A stretch of 64,000 nucleotides of DNA. Origin: an uncultured Bacteroidaceae bacterium (lineage in GTDB: Bacteria > Bacteroidota > Bacteroidia > Bacteroidales > Bacteroidaceae). Under the pieces are notes generated by a model. The model was given only the letters and a program-made list of their open reading frames with translations, ran no database searches and was not told the DNA's origin. The stretch spans positions 186,001 through 250,000 of the forward strand of contig CAJOIE010000001.1 of assembly GCA_905234605.1 (NCBI GenBank), written 5' to 3'. Position numbers and translations under genes: made by a program. Below are positions 39,814-48,864 of the stretch, piece by piece; position 1 is the first letter of the stretch; each line of letters begins with the position of its first letter.

Positions 39814-39929
39814 GGGCAATAAATCAGAGCAGGCAAGCCTTTTTCCCCTAAAGGCGGCAGACCCCGCCATGCCAGTGAGCACAGCGAGGTCTGCGGGAGT
39901 GTTGTGCCTCGAACCGAGGCATGAGGTTC

Positions 39930-40103
39930 TTAGAACATGAAGGAGTCGGTGAAGATGTTGTCTTTCACCTGTATCTCTTCCTCATAGTTTTCATTAGAGA
40001 CGCCGAGGGTGCCGGCACCCTTGATGGAGAAGTTTGCCATGCTCTCCTGCCCCATGATGCCGAGCGGCTCCAGCTCCGGAGCGTTATATGCTTTTGTCTT
40101 CAT
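39930..40103 (-). CDS. Unlisted 57-aa ORF: MKTKAYNAPELEPLGIMGQESMANFSIKGAGTLGVSNENYEEEIQVKDNIFTDSFMF
   Basis: Complete ATG-to-TAA frame below the track's length cutoff; MKTKxYxAPELE start resembles small Bacteroidales MKKKxYxxPxxE peptides. Confidence 0.65.
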   Translation of the reverse strand: MKTKAYNAPELEPLGIMGQESMANFSIKGAGTLGVSNENYEEEIQVKDNIFTDSFMF

Positions 40104-40166
40104 AGCTGATGCTGTTTATTGGTTATGATTGACATATATATAATAGGTGTAGCCACGTGCGGCATT

Positions 40167-42353
40167 TCACCTCACGACCTTCCGGCCTGCTATAATGTTG
40201 ATACCCTTGCGCGGCTGTGCCACACGCTGGCCTGCTACATTGTAGATGGCAGCTGCTGCCACGCGCTCACCGTTGATGCGCTCCACAGCCGTGAGCACCC
40301 CGTCGAGGCTGATGCCAAGTGTCTTCACGTCGGCATCCTTCTCAACAGGACGGATGTATGCACGGAAGGCCTTGGCAGCGTTCTTGACGGTAGCCTTGTG
40401 GAAGGCGTTGTCGTTGCCAAGCACATAGTCGAAGCCAACCACGATGGGGTTGTCGTCGGCATCTTGGGCTGCAGGAGCATAGATGCCCACAAGGCAGTAG
40501 TCGGTGCCTGCTGCGATGAGGCCGTTGGTGGCAACTGTCAGCTCGCGGTCGGCTATCACCACGCCGTCGATGACCTTGGCGGCAGCGGCATTGAAGAGAT
40601 AAGGCGTGTGTGCCTCCAAAGCTGCGGCCGTGGCGAAGTCAAGGGTCGTGGCTGAGGCTGCGGTGAGCTCATAGAGAGTGCCCTCGCCGAGCACCTCGGT
40701 CACTTCAGCTGCAGTGAGTGCGAATGGCAGGACGATGGTGTTGAAGCCTTCGGCTATAGTGCGGGTGAACTTCACTGACGCTGTGCCTTCCACCTGTGTG
40801 TAGGCCACGTTCTCGTCGGCAGTCACCTGTATGCCTGGAGCATAGATGCCTACACCAGAGAGGATGTTCCAGTTGTCGATGGCTGCACTCTCCTCGCCTG
40901 TCGTATACGCGTGGAAGATGTGGGGGTTGTTGGCAGGCTTAGCCGTCACGAACCATGCCACCTGACCTTCCTCAAGGGTGAAGTCGATGCTGGCATTGGT
41001 GGCACTGCGCACACCTATGCCATAGCCCACACTACCGTCTAAGCTGGTGACGAGGCGCATGTTGTTGAAGGTGAAGCCGGGTACGACGGTTGACTTGGAG
41101 TCGGTCAGCGAATAGCTGCGCAGCTGCTGTCCTGACACAAAGGCACCGCTCCAATTGGAACCATCAGGCTCCTCGCTGATGTCGTCGCCTGTGATGGCGG
41201 TGAAGTCGATATACTGCACCAGATGATAGTTGCACTCGTCAATAGCGACAGCACCTTCGCTGGCGGCATAGCCCTCGGTCGTAGCTGTAGCAATGAGAGT
41301 GCCAGCCTCTGTGGCCACAAGCTTACCGTCAGCGTCAAGCTCAACAGGCACACCGTTGAGTGTCACCTCTATGCTTGCTACTGGAGCGCCTATGATGCCG
41401 CTGTTGTCGTTGGTCACCTTATATACGGGATGGAAGGTGACGCCATCCTGCTCAATGGCTGTGAGGACGATGTTCACGGGAGCAAGCTGCAAGGTAGTGC
41501 CCACGGCAAAGGTCTCTGTGCTGATTTCGGACTCTGTGCCTTCGCTGCTGACGGTGATGGCACGCACGGTGACGCTGGTCTCCTCGGTTGCACCTTCGCC
41601 GATGACTATGTCCTCGGATGCCCCCTCGAAAGAGGCACTCTCTGCGGTGGGCTCGCTGCCGTCGGTGGTGTAGTAAGTGGTCACGGCATTACCCTCGGTG
41701 GACGCACCTGCCTTGATGGTCACTGTGCGTGTCACGCCGTTGGCACCGGCAAGCGTGAATGATGGCTGCGACACCACCTCGGAGAACGACTCGATGGTGA
41801 TGCCATAGATGTAGGCCCACTGGTTCATGGTCAGTTCCAGGCGTCCGTCCTCAGTGATGACATACTCGGTGTCGGACGTGACCCAGCTGCCGGCCTCGAC
41901 ACCATCGCCATCGACCTCAGCATTGGTGCTCACGAACTTGATTTGCTCTGCACCCACATTGAGCGTCACCACATCGCCGGCAACGAGGTTGAGGATGGCA
42001 AAGTTACGTACTGCCTTAGCCTGAATGCCTACGCAGTCGTAGAGTGTTGCTGTGCGCGAGCCGCTACGGAAGAGCTGGTTGCCGGCATCCTGGATGGCGA
42101 AACGGCCGTTGAAAGCCATCTGCTTACCCTCGCCGCCGTTGTAGTCTTGCACCACGTAGAGCTTTGGGTTGGTGCCTTCCACCTCGGCACCCAGTGTGAG
42201 AGTCGCTGACGGTCCGTTGCCACGCAGGCCAAGGTTGTTGTAGGCAAACAATGAGAAGTCCCACTCCTCAGTGCCTGCCACAGCTGCCTGTGGCAATGCG
42301 AGGGCACCGCACAGAGCCATGAGCGACAGGCTTTGCTTTGAGAATAGTCGCAT
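40167..42353 (-). CDS. Secreted protein with chitobiase-C-like domain and T9SS-like C-terminal tail
   Basis: Signal peptide; VTTYYTTDGSEPTAESASFEGASEDIVI (CHB_HEX_C-like); C-terminus IYNVAGQRVAQPRKGINIIAGRKVVR. Confidence 0.78.
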   Translation of the reverse strand: MRLFSKQSLSLMALCGALALPQAAVAGTEEWDFSLFAYNNLGLRGNGPSATLTLGAEVEGTNPKLYVVQDYNGGEGKQMAFNGRFAIQDAGNQLFRSGSRTATLYDCVGIQAKAVRNFAILNLVAGDVVTLNVGAEQIKFVSTNAEVDGDGVEAGSWVTSDTEYVITEDGRLELTMNQWAYIYGITIESFSEVVSQPSFTLAGANGVTRTVTIKAGASTEGNAVTTYYTTDGSEPTAESASFEGASEDIVIGEGATEETSVTVRAITVSSEGTESEISTETFAVGTTLQLAPVNIVLTAIEQDGVTFHPVYKVTNDNSGIIGAPVASIEVTLNGVPVELDADGKLVATEAGTLIATATTEGYAASEGAVAIDECNYHLVQYIDFTAITGDDISEEPDGSNWSGAFVSGQQLRSYSLTDSKSTVVPGFTFNNMRLVTSLDGSVGYGIGVRSATNASIDFTLEEGQVAWFVTAKPANNPHIFHAYTTGEESAAIDNWNILSGVGIYAPGIQVTADENVAYTQVEGTASVKFTRTIAEGFNTIVLPFALTAAEVTEVLGEGTLYELTAASATTLDFATAAALEAHTPYLFNAAAAKVIDGVVIADRELTVATNGLIAAGTDYCLVGIYAPAAQDADDNPIVVGFDYVLGNDNAFHKATVKNAAKAFRAYIRPVEKDADVKTLGISLDGVLTAVERINGERVAAAAIYNVAGQRVAQPRKGINIIAGRKVVR

Positions 42354-42401
42354 ACCGATAATAGATTAGATTAGTTAATAGATTAGTGAAAGGGTGTTCT
42401 A

Positions 42402-42441
42402 AAGCACCCCCCTGCAAACCTGGACGGGCTTGCAGGGGGGG
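42402..42441 (-). terminator. Strong hairpin between two minus-strand secreted-protein genes
   Basis: cccccctgcaa-acctggacgggc-ttgcagggggg: 11-bp perfect stem (approximate coordinates). Confidence 0.55.
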
Positions 42442-42481
42442 GAAGTATGTAAGCTCGTGTCCTTCAGCAATAGCGGCACGC

Positions 42482-45400
42482 TTAACGCACCACCTTGCGG
42501 GCCACGCCGTTGTTCACGATGATGAATACACCGCGGCCGGCGGCACTGACGCGACGACCCTGGAGGTCGTAGACGGCATTACCGGCAAGCTTGGCTGCAG
42601 GCACGCTGCTGACGCCCGAGATGGGGCCGTCCCAACCGCTGTTGTCACCGAGCGACTCGAGGGTGAGGCTCCAGTCGGTGACGGAGAACCACTTGCCTTC
42701 GAACTGCACGCCTGTGCGAGCCACATCGGTGGTCATACCGATGACAATGCTATGGTTGTCAACCACCTGTGCGGGCAGTGTGAGCCACATCCAACCACGG
42801 CCTACACCACCGTTGGCAAAGGCATAGTTGTAATCGTCGTCAGTGTAGATGCCCGAGTTGTAGGCTGCCATGGCGTCCTCCCAGATGGCACCGTATATGT
42901 CAGATGCCACGACAACAGTATCGGTGTTATCCTGCAGCTTCTCGGTGAAGTACTGCATGGGTATCTCGGTGAACACGGTGTCGGCCTTGGCCTCGCCGCC
43001 ATTGCTGGTGAAGAGGAATGCGCCCATGGCATTGGTGCGCACGGCGGCACGCACGATGTATGTGCCGTTGGGCAGGTTGTCTATGCGCTGATAGCCATAG
43101 AAGTTGAGCACGCTGTCGGTGCTGTTGTAGGAGTCGAAGTAGCGGCGTGCGCTGTCGCCCGAGTAGTGCTGTCCGGCTGTGGTGTTCTTGTCGCCCTTGC
43201 CTTTCTCAAGCACCCAGCCGTCTTCGGCTGCGGCATCGGGATTGATGATGTAGTCGGTGTAGTCGACAGCTTCGGGGTTCTGCTCGTAGCGGTTCTGTGC
43301 CACGGCCACGGCCATTGCACGGTTGAGCTGCTCCACGAGGGAGTCGACCTTGGCAGGAGCCAGCAGCGGGTCGACGATGAGAGCCGTCTCTTGTGCGGTG
43401 ATGATGCCAAGGACGAGGTCCATGGCTTTCTCACTGCGGATGGTGGCGAGCTGCCCGTTGACATCCACGAGTGCATCTGCATAGGTCACGGTGTAGCCCT
43501 TCATCACAGAGAGCAGGGAGTCGATCTTAGTGTATGTGGCTTCCTTCGAGGTGAGCCATGCCTGTGTCACGGCGTTGGCATGAGCCACTATCTCGTGTGC
43601 CACGCCATAGGCATCAGAGCCATAGTTTGCGAGTGAGTCGGCCACGGTGGGCAGGGTCTTGCCGGGCTCGTAGACCTCGGCATACTTGGCCTCGGAGGTC
43701 TCGGCCAGGGCTATTGCGGCATTGAGCACATCGAGGTTGGCTGTGGAGTTGTAGGCTGCTATGGAGTCGGCCACCTGAGCCTTGTCGGCAGCGAAGTGCA
43801 TGCCGGCCATGAGCTCCTGTGCGCGGCCTTCGATGGCCTTGGTGGCCTCGGCTATCTGCTCGGGCGTGGCCTCGCCGTGGTAGCGCAGCACGAAGTTGGT
43901 CACCCAGAAGCAGCCGCCACGGCCGCCGACGCTCACGTCATACTCGCTGTCGGAGTGTGTGGAGCGTGCACCGATGGTGAGTTTGCCGTCCACGACAATC
44001 ACTGTGCCTTCAGCAACGACGGTCTCCCAAGGCTCGGTGCCATCGCCGGGATAGCTGCCTGCGTATGCTCCGCTGGGCCACTCCTCGAGCACGCCGGCAC
44101 TGGTCATATAGCCTTCGGTATTGCCGAGCGATGAGGTGGCATACACGTGCTGGTCGTTGAGCGAGTTGGCGTTGGTGATGAGGTCGGCCTGGACACTGTA
44201 GATGCCGTTGGGCAGGCCTGTGAGTTCCTGATGCACGTCGAGGTAGCCGGTGAAGTTGGTAGCCCAGAGCTGATAGCAGGTGCGGCCTACGTTGAACCAT
44301 GCGCCTGTGGTGCGGTTGGAGGCTGTGGAGCCGTCCGTCCATCCTGTGGCATCCTTGTCGCTGTCCTGCAGGGCGGCGGCACTCACATCGGCGGCATCAG
44401 CGCTGAAAGGCTCGCGGCCGTCGGTGCAGAACCATGGGTGCTGCACGAGATAGGTGTAGTTGGCAGGGGTCTCAAGCGTTGCCTCCTGCGACTGGAAGTA
44501 GGCCTCGATGGCGGCGTTGATGGCAGCAGCCGCTGCCTCTATCTCTGCCACGGTGCCGTCTTGCAGCACGTTGTCGAACTCGCCCAGGGCATCGGTGAAT
44601 GCGAGGTAGCCTGGGTACTCCACGCCGTTGTCGGCAATGTTGTGAGCCTTGACCAACAGTGCTGCCACGGCCTCTGCCTGAGCCTTGATGGTGGCGGTGT
44701 TGTCGCGCAGGGTGGTGAGCTGTGCTATGGCTGTCTGGAGTTGCTCCACGGTGGTGGCATCGTCAACATCGTAGGAGAGGTTCTGAAGCTGCGCGAGCAG
44801 CTCGTCGTTGACGCCGTAGTAGTCGCCGAGGTCATTGTTGACTGTCTCTTCCACCTGCTGGTACAACTCGTAGAAGTCGCCCTTGAGCACTTCGAGCTCG
44901 TCGGCCTCGCCCATATAGATGAGGCGTATGCCGTCGATAGCCACGAAGGGGTTGCTGTTGGAGCCGCTGTTGGCCGACTCGTAACCGAACTCCATGGTCA
45001 CGGAGCCTATGGGCACGAACTCTATCTCATGCTTGATCCACTCCTGCGAGGTGAGGCCCTGTCCGCTCTCGTCGCGCACCACGATGCTGCGGAACTTGAC
45101 GTTGGAGAGGTCGGTGGCAGTAGCCGTACCGTTGGGGTTGAAGTTCTTTGTCCAGTACTCAAGGCGGTACTGTGCCGTGGGCAACTGCACTTCCTGCTTG
45201 TAGGAGCAGGCGTTGGTCCATCCGCAGGAGAGGAACATGAAGCCGACGTTGTCCTCCGTGTCGAAGTCGGCAGGACGCTCGGGCACGGTGAGGAAGCCGT
45301 TGGTGTTGTCGCTCTTGGGCACGGCAGTGGGCTCAAGGTCGTAGGGCACGGCACCGAAGTAGACCCATTCGCATGCGGGGAAAGCGGTCTTGGGCACCAC

Positions 45401-45715
45401 GGTCCATCCCTTGATGCGTGCCACGAAGCCGTTCACGGCGTCCATCTTGCGGCCGTCGGGGCGGCTCATGTTGCTGGTGCTCTTGGGACGTGCATAGAGG
45501 GTGCTGTCGGCAGCTATGTAGGCCCAACTGCGGTCAGAGAGCGAGGTTGTGGTGCTGACGATGTCCTTCATCGTGCCGTCGGGTTGGAACGTGAGGTCCT
45601 CGTCGAAACCGGCATTGACGATGTAGAGGTCGGTCACATCGTCGCCAGCCGACTGAGCCATGGCGGGCACGCTGGCACCCAGCACGAGGCTCATAGCGAG
45701 TAGAAGTTTTCTCAT
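42482..45715 (-). CDS. Giant secreted multi-module protein with T9SS-like C-terminal tail
   Basis: Signal peptide; repeated LPNGIYSVQADL / LPNGTYIVRAAVRTNA modules; C-terminus VYDLQGRRVSAAGRGVFIIVNNGVARKVVR. Confidence 0.8.
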   Translation of the reverse strand: MRKLLLAMSLVLGASVPAMAQSAGDDVTDLYIVNAGFDEDLTFQPDGTMKDIVSTTTSLSDRSWAYIAADSTLYARPKSTSNMSRPDGRKMDAVNGFVARIKGWTVVPKTAFPACEWVYFGAVPYDLEPTAVPKSDNTNGFLTVPERPADFDTEDNVGFMFLSCGWTNACSYKQEVQLPTAQYRLEYWTKNFNPNGTATATDLSNVKFRSIVVRDESGQGLTSQEWIKHEIEFVPIGSVTMEFGYESANSGSNSNPFVAIDGIRLIYMGEADELEVLKGDFYELYQQVEETVNNDLGDYYGVNDELLAQLQNLSYDVDDATTVEQLQTAIAQLTTLRDNTATIKAQAEAVAALLVKAHNIADNGVEYPGYLAFTDALGEFDNVLQDGTVAEIEAAAAAINAAIEAYFQSQEATLETPANYTYLVQHPWFCTDGREPFSADAADVSAAALQDSDKDATGWTDGSTASNRTTGAWFNVGRTCYQLWATNFTGYLDVHQELTGLPNGIYSVQADLITNANSLNDQHVYATSSLGNTEGYMTSAGVLEEWPSGAYAGSYPGDGTEPWETVVAEGTVIVVDGKLTIGARSTHSDSEYDVSVGGRGGCFWVTNFVLRYHGEATPEQIAEATKAIEGRAQELMAGMHFAADKAQVADSIAAYNSTANLDVLNAAIALAETSEAKYAEVYEPGKTLPTVADSLANYGSDAYGVAHEIVAHANAVTQAWLTSKEATYTKIDSLLSVMKGYTVTYADALVDVNGQLATIRSEKAMDLVLGIITAQETALIVDPLLAPAKVDSLVEQLNRAMAVAVAQNRYEQNPEAVDYTDYIINPDAAAEDGWVLEKGKGDKNTTAGQHYSGDSARRYFDSYNSTDSVLNFYGYQRIDNLPNGTYIVRAAVRTNAMGAFLFTSNGGEAKADTVFTEIPMQYFTEKLQDNTDTVVVASDIYGAIWEDAMAAYNSGIYTDDDYNYAFANGGVGRGWMWLTLPAQVVDNHSIVIGMTTDVARTGVQFEGKWFSVTDWSLTLESLGDNSGWDGPISGVSSVPAAKLAGNAVYDLQGRRVSAAGRGVFIIVNNGVARKVVR

Positions 45716-45806
45716 AAAGTTGATAATATAACGTTTATAATATTAAGGTATATGACGCAAAGCATGCTGCCGGCAGAGGCCGCGCGGTGCGACGGCACCA
45801 TTTGTG

Positions 45807-45815
45807 GCAAAGATA
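45807..45815 (-). promoter_or_regulatory. Bacteroidetes-type -7 element (TATCTTTGC)
   Basis: gcaaagata on + strand, about 95 nt upstream of the CDS at 45715. Confidence 0.45.
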
Positions 45816-45858
45816 TACATTTCTGCCTTATCGCACGTCTGCGAGCCCTTTTTAACAC

Positions 45859-45867
45859 TATATTTGC
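45859..45867 (+). promoter_or_regulatory. Bacteroidetes-type -7 element (TATATTTGC)
   Basis: tatatttgc about 40 nt upstream of the CDS at 45908. Confidence 0.5.
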
Positions 45868-45907
45868 ACCGTAAAGGACACACATCCGACCTTCGACTAC
45901 CACGATT

Positions 45908-47092
45908 ATGACAGAGCTACAGCTAAAGTATGGGTGCAACCCCAACCAGAAACCCGCGCGCATCTACATGGACAACGGCAGCGACCTGCCGATAGAGGTG
46001 CTGGGCGGACGACCCGGATACATCAACTTCCTCGATGCCCTCAACGCATGGCAGCTCGTGAGCGAGCTGCGCGCCGCCACGGGGATGGCCGCCGCCGCCT
46101 CGTTCAAGCACGTGTCGCCCGCAGGAGCGGCCGTGGGTCTCCCCATGAGCCCCACGCTGCGCCACATATACTGGGTGGACGACGTGGACTTCGAGCTCTC
46201 GCCCATTGCCACGGCCTACGCCCGTGCACGCGGGGCCGACCGCATGAGCTCCTACGGCGACTTCATCGCGCTCTCTGACACCTGCGACCGCGCCACGGCA
46301 CTGCTCATCAAGCGCGAGGTGTCGGACGGCGTCATTGCTCCCGCCTACACCGACGAGGCGCTCCAGATACTGCGGCAGAAGCGCAAGGGCACATACGTGG
46401 TGCTGCGCATAGACCCTGACTACCGCCCTGCTCCGACAGAGCACAAGCAGGTGTATGGCATCACCTTCGAGCAGGGACGCAACGAGGTGCGCCTCGACGA
46501 CCCCGCGCTCTTCGACAACGTGCCCACACGCGCCAAGACATTCACGGCAGAGGCGCGCCGCGACCTGCTCATAGCCCTCATCACACTGAAGTACACGCAG
46601 AGCAACAGCGTGTGCTACGCCAAGGACGGGCAGGCCATAGGCATAGGCGCCGGGCAGCAGAGCCGCATACACTGCACGCGGCTGGCCGGACAGAAAGCCG
46701 ACATCTGGTGGCTGCGGCAGCACCCGCAGGTGATGGCTCTGCCCTTCGCCGATGGCATACGGCGCGCCGACCGCGACAACACCATCGACATATACATCTC
46801 CGACGATGCCGACGACGTGCTGCGCGACGGCGAGTGGCAGCGCTTCTTCACCACACGTCCCGAACCACTCTCGCGCGAGCAGAAACAGCAGTGGCTGCAG
46901 CAGCTCACCGACGTGAGCCTGGCCTCCGATGCCTTCTTCCCCTTCGGTGACAACATCGAGCGTGCACACCGCAGCGGCGTGCGCTACGTGGCACAGGCCG
47001 GAGGCAGCGTGCGCGACGACCATGTCATAGCCACCTGCGACCGCTACGGCATAGCAATGGCATTCACCGGAGTGCGCCTCTTCCACCACTGA
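45908..47092 (+). CDS. Stand-alone phosphoribosylaminoimidazolecarboxamide formyltransferase (AICARFT domain of PurH)
   Basis: LKYGCNPNQKPARIY, SFKHVSPAGAAVG, KYTQSNSVCYAKDGQAIGIGAGQQSRIHCTRLA; no IMP cyclohydrolase (MGS-like) domain. Confidence 0.9.
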   Translation: MTELQLKYGCNPNQKPARIYMDNGSDLPIEVLGGRPGYINFLDALNAWQLVSELRAATGMAAAASFKHVSPAGAAVGLPMSPTLRHIYWVDDVDFELSPIATAYARARGADRMSSYGDFIALSDTCDRATALLIKREVSDGVIAPAYTDEALQILRQKRKGTYVVLRIDPDYRPAPTEHKQVYGITFEQGRNEVRLDDPALFDNVPTRAKTFTAEARRDLLIALITLKYTQSNSVCYAKDGQAIGIGAGQQSRIHCTRLAGQKADIWWLRQHPQVMALPFADGIRRADRDNTIDIYISDDADDVLRDGEWQRFFTTRPEPLSREQKQQWLQQLTDVSLASDAFFPFGDNIERAHRSGVRYVAQAGGSVRDDHVIATCDRYGIAMAFTGVRLFHH

Positions 47093-47113
47093 CACCTTCA
47101 GCCACCGCGACAC

Positions 47114-47335
47114 ATGAGCAGCAGACACTTCGGAGGCGACGACATAGACAAAGTCATCATGGAAGGCATCACCTTCCGCGGCGGAGCCAGCCACACCAGC
47201 GACAAGGCTAAAGACACCGTACGCACCAAGGCCAAGAAGAAAGCCTACATCACGGGGGCACACGGCTCGGCTTCAGCCAAGAAGAAAGCCGACATACGCC
47301 GCGCACGAGCCAACCGGCACAAAGGGAAGCAGTGA
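47114..47335 (+). CDS. Small basic Lys/Arg-rich hypothetical protein
   Basis: 73 aa, in step with the upstream gene (22-nt gap). Confidence 0.55.
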   Translation: MSSRHFGGDDIDKVIMEGITFRGGASHTSDKAKDTVRTKAKKKAYITGAHGSASAKKKADIRRARANRHKGKQ

Positions 47336-47378
47336 AACACCCTGCACCGTCAGCGGCAACACCATGCACCGTAAACAG

Positions 47379-47422
47379 AAACACCCTGCATAGTCCTCAA
47401 CAGTGACTATGCAGGGTGTTTT
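47379..47422. terminator. CACCCTGCA-family hairpin positioned as a terminator
   Basis: aacaccctgcatagtc-ctcaacagt-gactatgcagggtgtt followed by TTC; about 16-bp stem. Confidence 0.65.
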
Positions 47423-47461
47423 CATTTTCTCTGCCACGACAAGCTAATGTGCCTACAGCTC

Positions 47462-47529
47462 GCCGGCAGCGCATCTGCTGGCATCATGCCCACTGCCTAA
47501 AATTTGCCGGCAGCGCATCTGCTGGCATC
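47462..47529. repeat. 24-bp direct repeat, itself semi-palindromic
   Basis: gccggcagcgcatctgctggcatc at 47462-47485 and 47506-47529. Confidence 0.8.
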
Positions 47530-47673
47530 TCCGGCACTAATTACACACATCAGCGCGAATGAGTGCCGCGGACAAGGCCTGCCCGCCACAGGCTGAGACA
47601 AATGACCCCGGAAGCACCGATGCGGCTGCATGCCGCCATGCGCTCCCGGGGTCGTAAGGTGTGCGGGTTAGGC

Positions 47674-48672
47674 TTAGAGCTTGTCGTTGCTGCCGAGCAC
47701 GTCCACAATCTTGTGGATGTACATCTTCTTCATGTTCTCACGCGCAGGCTTGAGGTACTGACGCGGGTCGAAGTGGCCAGGGTTCTCTGCAAGATACTTG
47801 CGGATGGCTGCTGTCATGGCAAGGCGGCTGTCGCTGTCGATGTTGATCTTGCACACAGCGCTCTTGGAGGCTTCGCGCAGCTGCTCCTCGGGTATGCCTA
47901 CGGCATCGGGCAGCTTGCCGCCGTACTTGTTGATGGTGTCCACCTCATCCTGAGGCACGGAGCTGGAACCGTGGAGCACGATGGGGAAGCCGGGGAGCTT
48001 CTCCTCGATGGCATGGAGGATGTCGAAAGCCAAGGGAGGAGGCACGAGCTTGCCTGTCTTGGGGTCGCGTGTGCACTGCTCGGGGGTGAACTTGTAGGCG
48101 CCGTGGCTGGTGCCGATGGAGATGGCCAGGCTGTCGCAACCGCTACGGGTGGAGAAGTCGATGACCTCTTCGGGCTTGGTGTAGTGGCTCACCTCGGAGG
48201 CCACCTCGTCCTCGACACCTGCGAGCACACCGAGCTCGGCCTCGACGGTGACATCGTACTTGTGGGCATACTCCACCACCTGCTTGGTGATGCGTATGTT
48301 CTCCTCGTAGGGCAGGGAGCTGCCGTCGAACATGACGCTGGAGAAGCCGTTGTCAATGCAGTCCTTGCAGAGCTCGAAGCTGTCGCCATGGTCCAGATGG
48401 AGGGCTATCTGCGGGTTGGGGCAGCCAAGCTCCTTGGCATACTCCACAGCACCCTGTGCCATGTAGCGCAGGATGGTGCCGTTGGCATAGTTGCGCGCAC
48501 CCTTGGACACCTGCATGATGACGGGCGACTTGGTCTCGACAGCTGCCTGCACGATGGCCTGCATCTGCTCCATTGTGTTGAAGTTGAAGGCGGGGATGGC
48601 ATAGCCACCGGCGACAGCCTTCTTGAACATCTCGCGGGTATTGACCAGACCCAGTTCTTTGTAACTTGTCAT
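47674..48672 (-). CDS. fba: Class II fructose-bisphosphate aldolase
   Basis: IALHLDHGDSFELCKDCIDNGFSSVMFDGSSLPYEENI, LHGSSSVPQDEVDTINKYGG. Confidence 0.95.
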   Translation of the reverse strand: MTSYKELGLVNTREMFKKAVAGGYAIPAFNFNTMEQMQAIVQAAVETKSPVIMQVSKGARNYANGTILRYMAQGAVEYAKELGCPNPQIALHLDHGDSFELCKDCIDNGFSSVMFDGSSLPYEENIRITKQVVEYAHKYDVTVEAELGVLAGVEDEVASEVSHYTKPEEVIDFSTRSGCDSLAISIGTSHGAYKFTPEQCTRDPKTGKLVPPPLAFDILHAIEEKLPGFPIVLHGSSSVPQDEVDTINKYGGKLPDAVGIPEEQLREASKSAVCKINIDSDSRLAMTAAIRKYLAENPGHFDPRQYLKPARENMKKMYIHKIVDVLGSNDKL

Positions 48673-48734
48673 TTGTGTGTTGATTTATGAAAAAAGGGTT
48701 ATGGAATGTGAGTTATGTCTGTGCCTATGCGGGT

Positions 48735-48743
48735 GCAAATATA
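48735..48743 (-). promoter_or_regulatory. Bacteroidetes-type -7 element (TATATTTGC) for fba
   Basis: gcaaatata on + strand, about 65 nt upstream of the CDS. Confidence 0.5.
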
Positions 48744-48864
48744 AGCAATTTATAACATAAAGACCTTAAAAAGAATGATACTACAGCAAGGGACATAGAA
48801 GCCACGGGCATTGTCACAGGATTATGGCTTTTCGTTAGTCCATAACGACTATCATTATGTCGCA

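Noticed and set aside
42386-43636. 416-aa plus-strand ORF antisense to the 42482-45715 gene
   Set aside because: Shadow ORF, no motifs, opposite to a well-supported CDS.
44147-45703. 518-aa plus-strand ORF antisense to the giant secreted protein
   Set aside because: Shadow ORF of GC-rich codon-biased DNA; Val/Gly/His-rich with no domain motifs, while the minus-strand frame has signal peptide, modules and a sorting tail.
45923-47263. 446-aa minus-strand ORF antisense to the AICARFT gene
   Set aside because: The plus strand carries unmistakable AICARFT motifs; the antisense frame is a composition artefact.
47455-47535. CRISPR interpretation of the 24-bp direct repeat
   Set aside because: Only two copies, 20-nt spacer, no cas genes.
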